Positions 23,474 through 36,320 are shown, counted from the stretch's first letter. The stretch is 64,000 bases of DNA from Cryptomeria japonica (GCF_030272615.1 NC_081407.1:440105213-440169212); one strand, 5' to 3'. A program made the numbers and translations. Notes: a model not told the origin generated them from the sequence alone.

Positions 23474-24958
23474 ATGGAAGAGGAACTTGACCAGATAGAG
23501 AGAAATGGTACATGGTCTTTGGTACCTAGACCGGAGCATAAAAATGTCATCGGTACCAAATGGGTTTTTAGAAATAAGCTGAATGAGGATGGCACAATGA
23601 TTAGAAAAAAAGCTAGACTGGTGTGTAAAGGATATGCCCAAGAAGAAGGAGAAGACTATGGAGAAACCTTTGCTCCTGTAGCCAGATTGGAAGGAGTTCG
23701 TATGCTTCTTGCATATGCATCTTTTAAAGGATTCAAAGTATATCATATAGATATAAAATCTACATTCCTAAATGGTGTACTTGAAGAGGAGGTGTATATA
23801 GAGCAACCAGATGGGTTTTCTTTATCTAAAGATAGTGACATGGTGTGTAGGCTACATAAACCCTTATATGGTCTAAAGAAGGCACCTAGAGCATGGTATG
23901 AATGCCTGCACCCCCATCTTGTGAAGATTGGATTTGAGAGAACAAGCAAAGATAGCAATATCTACTTGAAATCTGAAGGAGATCAGATCCTGATCTGTGA
24001 GGTATTTGTTGATGACATTATCTTTGTTGGAGATGACAAGATGAGTCATAAGTTTGCAGATGAGATGAAGAAAGGGTTTGAGATGTCACTCATAGGGGAT
24101 ATTAAGTTCTTCATTGGACTGTAGATTCAGTAGATGAAAGAAGGAATCTTTATCACCCAGTCCAAGTATGTCAAAGAGGTGTTGAAGACCTTTGGCATGG
24201 AAGATAGCAAACTAGCTGGTACACCAATGGTGACCAGTTGTAAACTATCCAAAGAGGATGACTCAACATTGGTTAATGAGAAGGAATACCGATCAATGAT
24301 TGGTAAGTTGCATTATGTAGTGCATAGCAGACCAGATATTGCACATGCAGTTGACATTACTGCAAGGTTCCAAAAAATTCCAAGAGAATCCCACTTGGTT
24401 GTAGTCAAGCGGATTCTTAGGTATCTGAAGGGAACTATTGATTATGGATTGTGGTATCCATATAGCAAGGATTTCAACTTGAAAGTATTCACAGATGCGG
24501 ATTGGGTAGGTAATGTGGATGACCAGAAGAGCACAACCGATGGTGCATTCTTTCTTGGTGGTAGACTGGTCTCATGGATGAGTAAGAAGCAGAGTTGTAT
24601 CTCTCAGTCTATAGTAGAAGCAGAGTATGTTACAGCTTTCATGAACTGCACTCAAACAATTTGGATGAAGCATGTATTAAATGGATTCAAAGTTCCTATA
24701 TCTAAACTGGTAAGTATATTTTGTGACAATACTAGTGTAATTAACATCTCCAAGAATCCGGTTTTACATTCTAGAACCAAGCACTTTGAGCTTAAGTATC
24801 ATTTCTTGAGGGAAAAGGTTCAGAACAAAGAGATTGCACTAGAACATGTTTCTAGTAAGGAGTAGTTAGCAAACATATTCACCAAGCCTCTCCCAAAGGC
24901 TACATTTATGTACTTAAGAGGTGAATTAGGGGTGTTGCCCCTTCAAGAGGTGAACTAA
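23474..24958 (+). pseudogene. Copia B reverse transcriptase and RNase H
   Basis: RVT_2 with VIGTKWVFRNKLNEDG, CKGYAQEEGEDYGETFAPVAR, IDIKSTFLNGVLEEEV, GLKKAPRAWY and catalytic FVDDIIFVG. RNase H has FTDADWVG, IVEAEYVTAF and CDNTSVINISKNPVLHSR. Stops are at 24122-24124, about 24131 and about 24863, all possible single-base changes (for example Gln to stop after FIGL). The reading frame otherwise continues to a TAA at 24956-24958 after FTKPLPKATF. This is the best-preserved RT in the window. Confidence 0.92.
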
Positions 24959-25040
24959 AGGTATATGCTCCACATCAGTCAAGTATTGCATAGTCAAATT
25001 TTTTCTTCAGGATTGATGTGTTGAAGGATGGTACTTCTTA

Positions 25041-25202
25041 GGGGGAGCAGTATACTGGAATAGGGAAGCTTGTGCCTCCACTTTGGCATTGTTGTCAAAG
25101 GGGGAGAAGAAGTGAAGCGAAGAAGATATCTGCAAAAATTGGGGGAGAAGATGTGAAGCGGAGAGATATCTTTGTATATTGCCATCAATGCCAAAGGGGG
25201 AT
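25041..25202 (+). promoter_or_regulatory. Cluster of four polypurine tracts, copia B
   Basis: GGGGGAG-type tracts at 25041, 25096 (CAAAGGGGGAGAAG), 25141 (GGGGGAGAAG) and 25193 (AAAGGGGGATA, next to the 3' LTR). The last would prime plus-strand DNA. The repeated context GGCATTGTTGTCAAAGGGGG and GCCATCAATGCCAAAGGGGG suggests local duplication. Confidence 0.8.
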
Positions 25203-25204
25203 AT

Positions 25205-26657
25205 TGTTGGCATTATGTGAACCAGTATGAGGACATGATGACATTGTATGTTGGCATTGATGTCAATATACTGAAGAAGAGAGAACTGGTATGTTACCAA
25301 GAATCAGTATATGTGAGAGCCGGTATAACATTGTGAAGCAGTGTGTTTGTTCAAGGTGAACCGGCATGTGGATATGGGAACCAGTACATGGAAGCTTTGT
25401 ATGACTACTGGTTGGTAGTCTCAACTTTAGGGTTTCTGGTTGAAGTGCTTCAAGCATGTGTGACTCAACCAGTGACTTTGTGTGATGAGTTAGCATTGTA
25501 ACGAAGAACAGATCATGTTTCCACATCAACCTTGTGTGCGTGAAGGATCTTGCATGAAGGAGATTGTTCCTCTCTACCTCAAGAATGTGCGAAGTCTGTA
25601 AACGGTGAAAACACATGATGGGTTATCAACTGCCATGAAAGTGGTGGAAAACAAATGATGGAGAACGTCTTGAGATCGGCTCAAGACTATTGCATTTAAT
25701 GCAATGTGCTCAATGGTCAGGATTGAACCATTTGAATTGCTTAACCTAACAGGTTTAGGGTTTAGGGTTTATGCTACTGACCTATCTATTTCCTATAAAG
25801 TTGTTTTTGTGTTTCTTTTTGAGGTTGTTGGCAAAAGTTGTGTGTGTGTATCCAAGTGAAGAGATACGTGATTCTTGACAGACCAGAGGAGAGAAGTGAT
25901 ACCTGTAAAGTGTAAGTGTAGAAGGTGAAGAGGAGCTAAAGTGGATCTGCATTGGCATTGAGTGTTGTTACTAGATCATTGTAATACCTGTTGATCTCTA
26001 ACCACTTCAACAGTTGGGAAATCCCTTAACAAGGTAGCTTTAACCGGCTTACTATAAATCCTTTGACAGGGTGACTCAAAACCATTGAGTTCTTGAAATC
26101 CTCTAACATGGTAACCTTTAACAGGGTTTAACCCTTAACCAGGTATTCTAACCATCCCTTAACCGAGTGATCCCTAATAGGATCGGTTCCTAATAGAACC
26201 TATTGTATCAGTCTTTAACCGGACAAGGCTCCTAATAGAGCAGACTTCTAAAGAGTTCAAAAATAGCTTGTGGGTATTTATCCCCACCGTGGTTTTTCCT
26301 AGTTGGGTTTCCACATGAAAAATCTATGTGTCATGTGTGGTGTCATTCATGTGATGGTTTAAGTGATTTTTGTTTGAAGGTAAACCATGTTGATCTAGCT
26401 GTTTATATATTTTTGATGATAGATTACCTATTCATGCACTACGGTGAAATGGAAATGAAGTATTAGATTGTATGAAAAGATAAGTGTCAACCGATTTATT
26501 CTTGTCTTAGTTATTCTAGGTTTTACCGGTGTTACTATTTGTCTACCAAAGCATAGTGTCTGCTGACAAACCAGTTTTAGGAATGCGTTTTTGTCTGTAC
26601 TGATTCACCCCCCTCTTATTACCGATTTGGTACTATCCATTCATCATTGAGTTATCA
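25205..26657 (+). repeat. 3' LTR of copia B
   Basis: 1453 bp, direct repeat of 19276-20804, lacking the 54-bp duplication. Starts TGTTGGCATTATG immediately after the PPT and ends GTTATCA. Confidence 0.93.
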
Positions 26658-27300
26658 AAAAACACATAGATATGATGGAGGCAATGTAGAACTAATACTT
26701 TTAATGCATGAAATTTTATTACATCCAACTGATAACAATCAGGTTACAACATACCGACACACATGCCTGGTATAATAGGTGACAACGGGACCTTGAATCA
26801 AAATATCTATCTTCTAGGCACAGTCTATATCTGATACTCTAATTGATTCTAATTGATCTTCAATTTATTTCATTCTAAAGCATGATTACAAATATATATA
26901 TTGATCCAAAGGATCTAGTTAGCCCAAAAGGATCAAAAACTGAAGAACAAGACCTAACATACAAAATGAGAAAGGTCACCTCCACCAAGAGATTCCTCTA
27001 AAAAATCCAAAGGATAAAATGTAGAAGGTCAGCCACATGCCAAGAAACATCAAGATCAATGTCCAAGGCTCCGCAAGCTTTAGAACGGGTTCCGATAGAT
27101 CACCAAAATAAGTCTCAAGCAACCGGTAACAAAGGGACAACCAGTAACAAGAAATTGTCATTGAAATTATTCAAGTAGAATCCAAATCCACATAATCGAG
27201 TGAGCCAAAACTGGGACACACGGAAAAGAAAACTAAAACTGCAAACAAAATAGAAAGGAAATATTTCTAGTTGATACAATATTGATGTGAACAAGGGATT
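26658..27300. other. No gene; possibly 3' LTR side of the chromovirus
   Basis: AT-rich, without a convincing ORF (longest about 61 codons, minus). It lies just 3' of the chromovirus pol, where its 3' LTR is expected, but I could not find LTR ends or a PPT. Confidence 0.4.
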
Positions 27301-27309
27301 CTCCTACAT

Positions 27310-28930
27310 CAGACATCTGGGGTTAATGAAAAAGTGATCCTCTCACTTTTCTATGATTAGAGGGAAACCAAGGTGGTCTACCTCTACCTAAGAAATCCAA
27401 GATGAATCTTCAACTGGTCTTCTCTTCCACTTCACAAGATATTCTTTGTACTGACTATTCCAAGTACTACACCCAATCCTATTGTCCAAAATCTCTTCAA
27501 TCTAGTCTGGTTCCTTTCAGGGCAATTGTTTCTTAAGGTCTGCAATAGTGTCCTCATTGAATTCTAGTTCATGGTATTCATGAAGATCTGTAATGTTGAA
27601 TATAGGTGAAATACTTAGACTATCTGGTAGATCCACTTCATATGCATTTCCAGAACTGAACTTTCTCAAAATCTTACAGGGTCCAAACTTCTACATCTGC
27701 AACTTATTATAAGTTCCAACTGAGAATCTTTCTTTTTTCAAATATACCATCACTTCATCGCCAACTTCAAATTTATCATATCTCCTCTTCTCATCTGCCT
27801 TCTCCTTATATTTTCTATTCATGTCTTCCAAATACTGTTTAACCTGAATATGCAATGTTGTCATGTGATCTGAAAAATCTTCTGCTTTAGAACTCTTCTG
27901 GTCTTCACTACTAATGTCTCTCAATTCTACTATTCCTCTAGGATGCACTTCGATAACAATCTCAAAAGGTGTTTTTCTAGTACTTCTATTCACTAAATTG
28001 TTATAGAAAAACTCTTCTTGTGGAAGGATCAAATCTCAACTTTCGGTTTTATCTCCTACTAAACATCTCAAAAAGTTTCCCAAACTTCAGTTAACTACTT
28101 CAATTTGTCAATCAGTCTATTGATGAAAAGTAGAACTAAACTTCAAATTTGTCTTCATCTTCTTCCAAAGTGTTCTCCAAAAATAGCCAACAAACTTAGT
28201 GTCTCTGTCTGAAACTATCCTCTTAGGTAATCCATGCAATCTCACCACTTCCTTGAAAAATAGGTCTGCTACATGCAATGCATCTGATGTCTTCTTACAA
28301 GGTATGAGATGACCCATCTTTGAAAATCTATCCACTACCACAAATATAGAATCATTCACTCTTGGTGTCTTAGGCAATCCAAGTACAAAATCCATGCTTA
28401 TATCCTCCCAAGGTCTTAACAGTATTGTCAAAGGTTTATACAATCCCACATTCTGACTACTACCTTTTGCAACTTGATGAACTCTACCATTTTGCACATA
28501 TCTCTTAACATCCTTATGAATCTGGGGCCAAAAGTACTTCTCACTCACTAATGCAACTGTCTTATCAATGCCAAAATGTCTAGCTAAACCTCCATTATGC
28601 TTCTCTTTTATAAGGTGCTCTCTCATGGAACTCTTAGGTATGTATAACTGAACTCCCTTGAATAACATCCCATCCTGAATGAAATAATCCAACCATTTGC
28701 TTCTATCAACCATATCCAGTTCTCTACATGCTTTCCAAGGTTCTGCAAAATCTGGGTCTTCATCATACAAGGTCTTCAAATCTTCAAAACCTAATACTGT
28801 CACTCTCATCTCTGTTAGCAAGTTCCTTCTCCTACTCAATGCATCAACAACTTTCTTAGATTTCCCACTTCTATGCTTCAACACAAAGGTGTAACTCTAC
28901 AATAATTCTACCCATCTCATGTGTCTCTTA
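27310..28930 (-). pseudogene. Chromovirus integrase with C-terminal chromodomain
   Basis: Ty3/gypsy integrase. The start region (HRSGKSKKVVDALSRR) is the end of RNase H. The zinc finger keeps its two His (HNGGLARHFG) but both Cys are lost (NGRVHQ instead of CRVCQ). The core has SMDFVLGLP and SDRDTKF, so two acidic residues are present; the third lies in a broken stretch near 28100. Near 27410-27480 the minus strand reads IEEILDNRIG and YKEYLVKWKRRP, a recognisable chromodomain, which in this family directs insertion to modified histones. Stops occur at about 28117, 27690 and 27350. Confidence 0.85.
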
Positions 28931-29993
28931 TTCAACTTACTCTAACTATTCAAATACTGTAAAGCTTGATGATCTGTATACAACACAAACTCCTTAGGCA
29001 AAAATTAGTGTCTCCACTTCTTCAATGCTTGAACTATGGAATAAAATTCTTGATCATACACTGAATATCTCTTCCAAGCATCATTCAATTTCTCATTGAA
29101 ATATGCTACTTCTCTCCGTTCTTGACTCAAAACTGCTCCTATTACTATTCCACTTGCATCACAATCCACTTGAAATACCTTATTGAAATCCGGTAAAGCC
29201 AACACGAGCTGCTCAGTCACTTTTTGTTTCAACAATTCAAAACTTTTGTTTTCTATGGTGGTCCACTTGAATTCCTTCTGATCTCCTCTCATGGTCTCAG
29301 TCATAGGGTTACAAACTGAACTGAAATTTCTGATAAAATTTTAGTAAAAACTAGCCAATCCATGAAATGATCTTACCTCTCAAATTCTTTCTGGTGTAGA
29401 CCACTCAACAAAGGATTTCACTTTCTCAGGGTCCATCTTCAAACCATCCTTAGATATCACAAATCCCAAATAGAATAAGTCATCCTTCATGAAATTACAC
29501 TTCTTGATATTGATCAGCAATCTCTCTTCTCTCAACCTCTGTAAAACATGTCTTAACTGCAACAAATGCTCCTCTTTTGTTCTAGTGAAAATCAAAATGT
29601 CATCCAAATACACAATAACAAACTTACCCAAGAATTTCTTAATACCTCATTCATCAGCCTCATGAGAGTGCTTGGTGCATTAGTCAATCCAAAAGGCATC
29701 ACCAACCATTCATATAGTCGTTCATTTATCTTAAATGTTGTCTTCCACTCATCACCTTCTCTAATCCTAATTTGATGATACCCACTCTTCAAATCTATAT
29801 TTGTAAAGTATTTTTCTCCACTCAAATAGTCCATTATGTCATCCATCCTAGGCAAAGGAAACTGGTATTTCATTGTGATGTTATTTATTGCTCTTGAATC
29901 GGTACACATCCTCCATTCTCCATTCTTCTTAGATGCTAATACTTTTGGTACTGCACAAGGGCTCAAACTCTCCCTGATCAAAACTTTCTTCAA
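28931..29993 (-). pseudogene. Chromovirus reverse transcriptase and RNase H
   Basis: RT shows [54 protein letters not shown] and catalytic [11 protein letters not shown] (intact). A frameshift near 29620 separates the two halves. The connection has YLGFVISKDGLKMDPEKV. RNase H has FQVDCDASGIVIGAVLSQ and YSVYDQEFYSIVQALKKWRH, then a stop near 29007 and YTDHQALQYLN downstream. It sits between protease and integrase in standard Ty3 order. Confidence 0.88.
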
Positions 29994-30160
29994 TAGCTCC
30001 TATACTTGTCTATTCAGTTCTTCATTCTCTACTGGTGTCAATCGGTGTGTAGCTTTGTTAGGCAAACTAGCTCCAGGAACCAACTCCATGAAATGACTAA
30101 TACTTCTAATAGGTGGCAATCCATCAGGTACATTATCTAAAATGATGTCCTCATATTCTA

Positions 30161-30757
30161 TCAACAAATTCTTATCTCTGTTGGGTGTTCTCCTTCTGGT
30201 TCTGGTCTCTCAGCCTTCTTAGGAATTAAGGAAAAACACACATTATCATGTCTCAATCCATCCATGAATTTTCTTCTATCTACTAAATAGATTTTGGTAA
30301 TCGTACAAACTTCACTCTTCAAAGATTCCTCAAAAGGTAACAAGGTTTGCTTCATCCCATTGGCCACAATAATGTATGTATTCTTCCTTCCATAATGTAT
30401 TACCTGTCTATCAAACTGCCAAGGTCTTCCCAATAAAAGATGACAAATATCCATAGGCATAATATCACACAAAACTTCATCATGATAATTCCCAATTTTC
30501 AATTTTACCAAATAGTATTCACTTACTAACAACTTATGTTCATCCTGAATCCATGCTATCTGATAAGGCTTAGGGTGTTTCAATCTCTCCAATTTCAACT
30601 TATTCACCATCTCTTCTGAAACAAGATTATCTGAACTACCACTATCAATAACAACTTTACAACACTTACCAGATACCTTACATCTGGTCTTGAATAGGTT
30701 TTTCCTCTGCAAGGGTTCTTCATCTCCTCCGGTATGATACAAAGCTCTCCTTGTCAT
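30161..30757 (-). pseudogene. Chromovirus aspartic protease, 5'-truncated element end
   Basis: Retropepsin with VVIDSGSSDNLVSEEM (active-site DSG intact) and HLLLGRPWQFDRQVIHYGR near residues 100-130, typical of plant chromoviruses. It would process Gag-Pol. The preceding text (EEPLQRKNLFKTRC) matches the end of the gag at 1-200, so the two are related elements. Upstream of about 30765 the similarity stops: gag and 5' LTR are missing. Confidence 0.85.
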
Positions 30758-30769
30758 CTAATACGATCT

Positions 30770-32075
30770 TAGGGATCATGCAAAGTTAGGATATTACAAT
30801 CTTAATAATATACATATATATGTATATAGAGATGTGTGATCTTCCTAATTTATGATGATGTTAATTATGCAATGATCCTCCCTATGAAGATTGCTATGTC
30901 TAATCCACAAACATGAATATGCAAATTGTAGATATTAATATCACTCTATAGTGATATGTTGTTGCTCCAAATATAAAGTTATGTTCTTGCAACTAAGAGT
31001 GTCATCTTTGAAATGATATTTAAATGTATGCAACCAAAAATGTCAGTAGGCAATCACTCAATAAGGAGAAGATCCACAATGGGATAAGTAAAAGAGATAT
31101 ATTCCAAATCGATGATTGATGGAATGTGTTAGATCTTCCTCTTGTACCTTACAAACCAAAAAAATGGCATCCATTTGTGTTCGATAAGACATGTCTCTTC
31201 TTAATTGACCTTCTTCATAACAAATAATTTACTAATCAAATCGGATTGCGTATTTTGGGTTATTTAGGGTTGGCGATTAGTTTGCTTATGTAATCATTAT
31301 CTTCCATCGATAATTAGCATTACAAATCATTTCTATTATTGATGATTAATATTAATCTTAACTTATCAATTATTATTGTTACTTGTCAAGATGCCTTAAT
31401 GGATCTATGTGTAATCACATTCGATTTGCAAAAAAGACTATATGTTGAGATCCTTCGATATAAGCAATCGTATCATTATACTCATAACTTGTTTAATGTT
31501 TGATTACTGACCTTCTATAATTGTCTTGTAGAATTTTTTGATTGGATACTTGTATTCTTTGATTCTTGGATCCCAAACTTGGTAGTGCCATCTATGCATA
31601 ATATTTTACTTCCACACACTGTTGTGAATGAAACACAAATGATGTCTTCAACACAAAATTCATGTGTTAAGAGTAGTTGAAATATTTGAAACACAATGCA
31701 TTATATGTGAAGGGTTTTGACTTATTTTGCCCTCCTTAACCTTTTATACAAGGACAAGTCTTTCATTTTAAATGAGGAGTATGGAGATTAAAGAAACATG
31801 ACAATGAAAAGTAGAAGATCTTCTTATGAGACTTATAGGAGTTTTTTATACAAGTCTATGCATGATGTTTAAAATAATGTATAATTTTAAATATTTATTT
31901 TATTTTCAAGATATAAGTTGATGATGTAACTTACTAAAAGTTTTACGAATTACCAATCAGCTACTTAATATGAATTTGATTTGGAAAATTTAAAATTAAT
32001 TTTGAGAATTATTGTTGATTAGTGTGTATTTATCAATACAAATAAAATACTTAAATTTATTTGATCATAGTTTTT
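30770..32075. other. No gene recognised
   Basis: AT-rich, short ORFs only. Probably internal or LTR sequence of the element whose LTR and PBS are at 36.3-36.8 kb, now separated by the LINE. Confidence 0.4.
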
Positions 32076-32363
32076 CACTAACAGGGACATTTTTTTTTAA
32101 TAAAAGTGGAGAACCACTAAATTTTATTAATATTTTTTATTTTTACAACCTGGTTCAAAGAGAAGCGGTAGGAAAGAACCAGGAAAAGAAAACCTTCGGT
32201 CTTTCTCATACATAATATAGTCAGATAAGAACAAGGATCGAAGAGAAATAACCAACCAACCCAAGAAGGATTCCTCAAAAACCATATTGGTTGACAAAAA
32301 AACCCATCCCCCTAGAGTTTATGAGTACAAAATCTCTCTGAGTGAGAAAATATAACATCAAGA

Positions 32364-32879
32364 CTACAGAAACCAAGAGCTGGTGCTTTCCAACGGAGGA
32401 GAGGAAGGGTGGATACTATCATCATTTTGTACTGCAGGAGCCACAATCTGAAGAGGCAAAACTGAAGTTGGAGAAGACATAACCGCATTTAATGAATCCA
32501 AGAGATAGTGAATGCCTGAAAACACATTAACAACCACTGCCAAGATATCTGGTGAAACATAATCTAAAAAAGCTACAAGAGAAAACATAGTATCATCATA
32601 AAGATTAGAAATCAAGCCTCCTCTAATAACTGAAAGAAGTTCACCATGCCAGTCAAAAGATAGTAATTGAGAACAAGATAGGAAACCACCATAAGGAAAA
32701 ACACCAAACTCAAAATGATAGAGAGATAAAGCATTATCCAACTCAGCAGGAAAATAAATATAGGGATGAATGTATGCATCCAAAAGCACCCTAACCATAG
32801 AAGAATCCAAGAGAATGTCCATATAGATAGTAATAAAATGAGATGCAACCTCAACAAGAGAACAATCTGCATTTTCCAC
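32364..32879 (-). CDS. 171-codon ORF in the LINE 3' region, unrecognised
   Basis: An open frame on the LINE sense strand, about 0.9 kb after the end of RNase H. It starts MENADCSLVEVASH and ends before TSSWFL-stop. The protein is rich in Leu, Val, Phe and Tyr with hydrophobic stretches. No domain was recognised. It may be chance, sequence picked up by 3' transduction, or a minor element ORF. Length alone is weak evidence. Confidence 0.25.
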   Translation of the reverse strand: MENADCSLVEVASHFITIYMDILLDSSMVRVLLDAYIHPYIYFPAELDNALSLYHFEFGVFPYGGFLSCSQLLSFDWHGELLSVIRGGLISNLYDDTMFSLVAFLDYVSPDILAVVVNVFSGIHYLLDSLNAVMSSPTSVLPLQIVAPAVQNDDSIHPSSPPLESTSSWFL

Positions 32880-33779
32880 CAGCCATCGTCTGCCCAGTAC
32901 TTTGTGAAAAGCCAGAGAGAAATCTAAAGAAAAAATCTAAAACAGACGACCAATCTTTTCATCATCAAAGTCATGAGAGTCCTGGAAGTCATGCTACTTA
33001 ACAGGCATCAAGACTATATAACCAGTAGCCTCCATCAAAAAAGAAATAATGCGATGCAAAAAGAGCAGGCTTATAAAGAAACCAAAGGCCATCATAGAAG
33101 AGTATGCACATCTACAAAAAGATGAGAAAGATATTAGAATAAGGATCAACATAGGCTAGCCCATGGAAAATCGTGCCAACAAACAACCGCAGACCACCAC
33201 CTCATAAAGAATAATGAAAACTTCCTAAAAAAAAAGCACGACCATTACTCACACGAAAAAACTTATGATAAATCAAGATTGTCACATGAAGCAAATCCCC
33301 ATTGTGAAAAAAGAAAATATACCCAAACTGCCACCACAAAGAATATAATAAATCCATCATAAATATGCCTATGAGCAAGCTGCCACTATAAATACGGATA
33401 TTAATGTACTCATTAACTTCAACCAGACAATACAAAGCTCAAAGTAAACAAGATTAAACCTACGTGCGAGTTGTACTGCAAAACAGATGAAATCATATTA
33501 TGAACATCCAAAAACAAGTCTATCATGAGAGCAAAATAGTAGGCACAAAGTACTAATGAAGCTTAATTACAAGATACCCCCCGAACCAAAAACCACAACC
33601 CCTAAACTAGGGCATGACCAGTACCATGGCTGGAATTACAAGCAAACATGCAGACTTAATGGGGAGACATGAACGACCAAGGAGGCCTGAAACACCACCA
33701 CACTAAACTGCATACCTAGTTATAATCACAAACAAGATATAAGGTCGAAGCTAAGCCAATAGGTTGTATCCAACTAATT

Positions 33780-35055
33780 ATATAGGATGAGGGGGTAAAC
33801 AACTGACATCCACATCAACCAAAGACTGAATATCTTCATCTAAGGCTTTATTTGCCAAGAGATCTACCACCCTGTTGGCTTCCCTATAGCAATGAGCTAT
33901 AGAGAAGGAATTAAAAAAATTGAGTTATGCAAGTATCTTATCCAACCAATATTTAAGATGCCAAGAATTCTAGGAATGATTTGTGATCATATAAAAAATA
34001 ACTAGAGAGTCACCTTCTATAATGACATCCAAAAAGTGCAAAGAAAGGAGCAAATCAAACCCAACTGATAGAGCATGTAACTCAGCCACATTATTGGTCC
34101 CACTAGGAATACATTGACATTGTGCTTTAATAATACGAGCCCTATTATCAGAAACCACAACACCAATGGTAGACTTCCCAGGATTACCATGAGATGCTCC
34201 GTCAAAATTCAATTTATACTTGGAAGAAGGGGGAGGCAACCAGACTACCTCTTTCCTATTAATTAAAGAAGACCTTGTTTTAGAAATGGCCCCAATCATA
34301 GGGAGCATTTGCAAAGCTATCCAATGCCTGGTAATCCAATTATCCCATGAGGTAAAAGTATGTTGCAGACTAATGCCCTTGTAAATGAAGGCCAAGGCAG
34401 TCTTAGAGATGGATTTTTCAATACAAAAGAGCACATCTAGCAAGGTGGAAAAGTGTTTCCTAAAAATCCTATTATTCCTCTCAAGCCAAATCTTCCAAAT
34501 CAGAACAAAAGGAGCAATTATCCAAAGACAAGCATAAAATGAAGATGAATATAATAGAGGCCAACTCATGAATTGGGACCTAAGGTCACCACATAAAGCA
34601 GTGCACCAGTTTAACTTCTTAGACAACCAGTACCAACATTGAGAAGCCAAGGGGCAATGAAGGAAAAGATGATCAACTGATTCAAGAGACCCTCCGCACA
34701 TAACACAAGGAAAAACAATAGTAACACCAAGCCTATCCAATCTCATACCAGTTAGAACTCTATCCTGAACAGCTAGCCAAGTAAAAGCTCCTGCTTTTGG
34801 AAGACAGACAATGTGCCAGAATAACTTATAGGGCAAGTCCTTCCCCCTATCACCTGCAGACAAATAATTATACCGCTCCTTAACTGAATATTCCCCAGAC
34901 TTTGAATAAACCCAAATAAGCTCATCTTCAACCTCAAAAAAAAGCAATGGGCATTTCTTTAATTCATCAACAAAAGAAGATTTAAGATCTTGGTCCACCA
35001 GAAGAAAGTCAACAGATTTCCATCTAGCCATAGGTACAAGACCCGAGGAATCCAC
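33780..35055 (-). pseudogene. LINE ORF2, zinc-binding region and RNase H
   Basis: The zf-RVT region has CVMCGGSLESVDHLFLHCPLA (Cys-Cys-His-Cys pattern, near residues 145-165). RNase H follows with LNFDGASHGNPGKS, TNNVAELHAL and IIEGDSLVIF, then a stop at 33970 (ITNHS). The fourth catalytic block, HCYREANRVVDLLANKAL, is readable beyond it, ending near 33780. All four acidic RNase H residues (D, E, D, D) can be seen. Plant L1 elements of this type carry such an extra RNase H domain at the C-terminus of ORF2. Confidence 0.9.
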
Positions 35056-35059
35056 AAAA

Positions 35060-35992
35060 AGTTAATCAGCCACAAATATACCCCAAGAAGATTTGAGAAG
35101 AGTCATAAGAGGTGACCAATCCCTCAGGCTAGAAAGTGTTGGGAAACCATTCCAAAATTTCTCCCAAAATCTTGCCTTACGACCATTGTGAATAAGCTAG
35201 GACAACCCAGGAATAATAATAGATCTACATTCAACCATAAAATTCCAAATTACAGACCCTTTAGGGAGCGAAGAAGTAGTAAAAATGCCCCCCCTAGAAC
35301 AGTTTCTCAAATATTTTGCAGACAATGTAGATTCCCACTTGGAAGAGGGTTGCTTATACAACTTACAAACCAACTTAGCACCAAGAGCCAATTTCTATTT
35401 ACCAAGATCCCTAATCCCTGCACCACCCTTATCTTTCAGAGAACAAACCCTATCCCATGCTAACAAAGGGATCCTAGACTTATTATTAACATTATCATTC
35501 CATAAAAAAGACCTTAATACTGATTGTAGAGAAACCACAGATTTCTTAGGAGCCTTCAAAATGGATAATAGATAGATTGGAACCACATTTAGAACAACCT
35601 TAATAAGCACAATTTTCCTAGAAAAAGAGAGCCATTTATGAGACCAGGGAAGTATCCTTGAAGAAATAGCCCCCGAAATCCATTCCCACAAATTATGCTT
35701 CTCTGAGCCAGTAAAAAATGGGATTCCCAAATACTTACATGGGAACTGGCCAACAGAGAAACCCCAAAAATGAGTCAGCCTGGACTGCACCAAAAGGGAA
35801 ACATAAAGAAAGAAAATTTTAGATTTAGCCCAATTGACCTTCTGACTAGAAAATGAAGAATAATCCAAAATGATCCTATTAATGACGTTTGCTTCCCCCA
35901 TAGAGGCTTTACCAAACAATAATGTGTCATCAGCAAATAAACAATGAGAATGACTAGCAGCCATATGTGGAATAGAAATCCCCTTCCAGAGG
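35060..35992 (-). pseudogene. LINE ORF2, reverse transcriptase C-terminal part
   Basis: Plant L1 reverse transcriptase. The fragment begins near the catalytic box (SHCLFADDTLLFGKAS near 35935) and continues with CKYLGIPFFTGSEK, LPWSHKWLSFSRKIVLIK, SFLWNDN and WDRVCSLKDKGGAGIRDL, all typical of plant L1 RTs after the palm. There are stops near 35395, 35197 and 35060. The N-terminal endonuclease and fingers are absent because of 5' truncation. Confidence 0.9.
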
Positions 35993-36011
35993 CACTAACA
36001 GGGACATTTTT

Positions 36012-36308
36012 AGTCATCATTTATTTCAAAAAAAAATCTATCTCAAATTTGTCCTTATTTAATGTAAAATAATATAAATGGTTGTACATGTTTCCAAAAT
36101 ACTGATAGAAGAAAGCACCTAATTTTCAAACTAGGCTCAAGGTAGGCTCACAGAGTATACTTACTTGAATGTAGAAGCTTGATTTTACGAGTATTTTAAA
36201 ATTACTTTATGACATAACATACATGTTGATTGAGCATAAATAATTTTCCTATCAAGTTTTATAGATCTTCTAGAATAATCTGTAAAAATGATTAGTATAG
36301 CCTAATAG
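36012..36308 (-). other. Internal leader of the orphan LTR element
   Basis: Non-coding 297 bp between the LINE TSD and the PBS. If the LINE is removed it continues into 32075 and below, so the LINE landed in this element. Confidence 0.5.
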
Positions 36309-36320
36309 GCTCTGATACCA
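36309..36320 (-). other. Primer-binding site next to orphan LTR
   Basis: Minus strand TGGTATCAGAGC, directly adjoining the LTR end. tRNA-iMet type. Confidence 0.9.

Larger units (their letters stand above)
19276..26657 (+). mobile_element. Complete Ty1/copia element B
   Basis: Two LTRs (19276-20804, 25205-26657), PBS, gag, protease, integrase, RT, RNase H and PPTs in copia order, 7382 bp. The flanks GAAAA and AAAAA match at four of five positions as a possible TSD. Its LTR start TGTTGGCATTATG is shared with the solo LTR at 58.4-59.8 kb. Coding parts carry several stops and two frameshifts, so the copy is dead, although catalytic motifs survive. Confidence 0.93.
32095..35992 (-). mobile_element. 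L1-type LINE, 5'-truncated, 19-bp TSD
   Basis: The insertion is bounded by an exact duplication, CACTAACAGGGACATTTTT, at 32076-32094 and 35993-36011. A short T run just inside the left copy is the poly(A) tail read on the opposite strand. The right end cuts into RT, so only the C-terminal part of ORF2 was inserted, the usual outcome of target-primed reverse transcription. The whole insert is about 3.9 kb, of which the left 1.7 kb is 3' sequence after ORF2. Confidence 0.92.
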
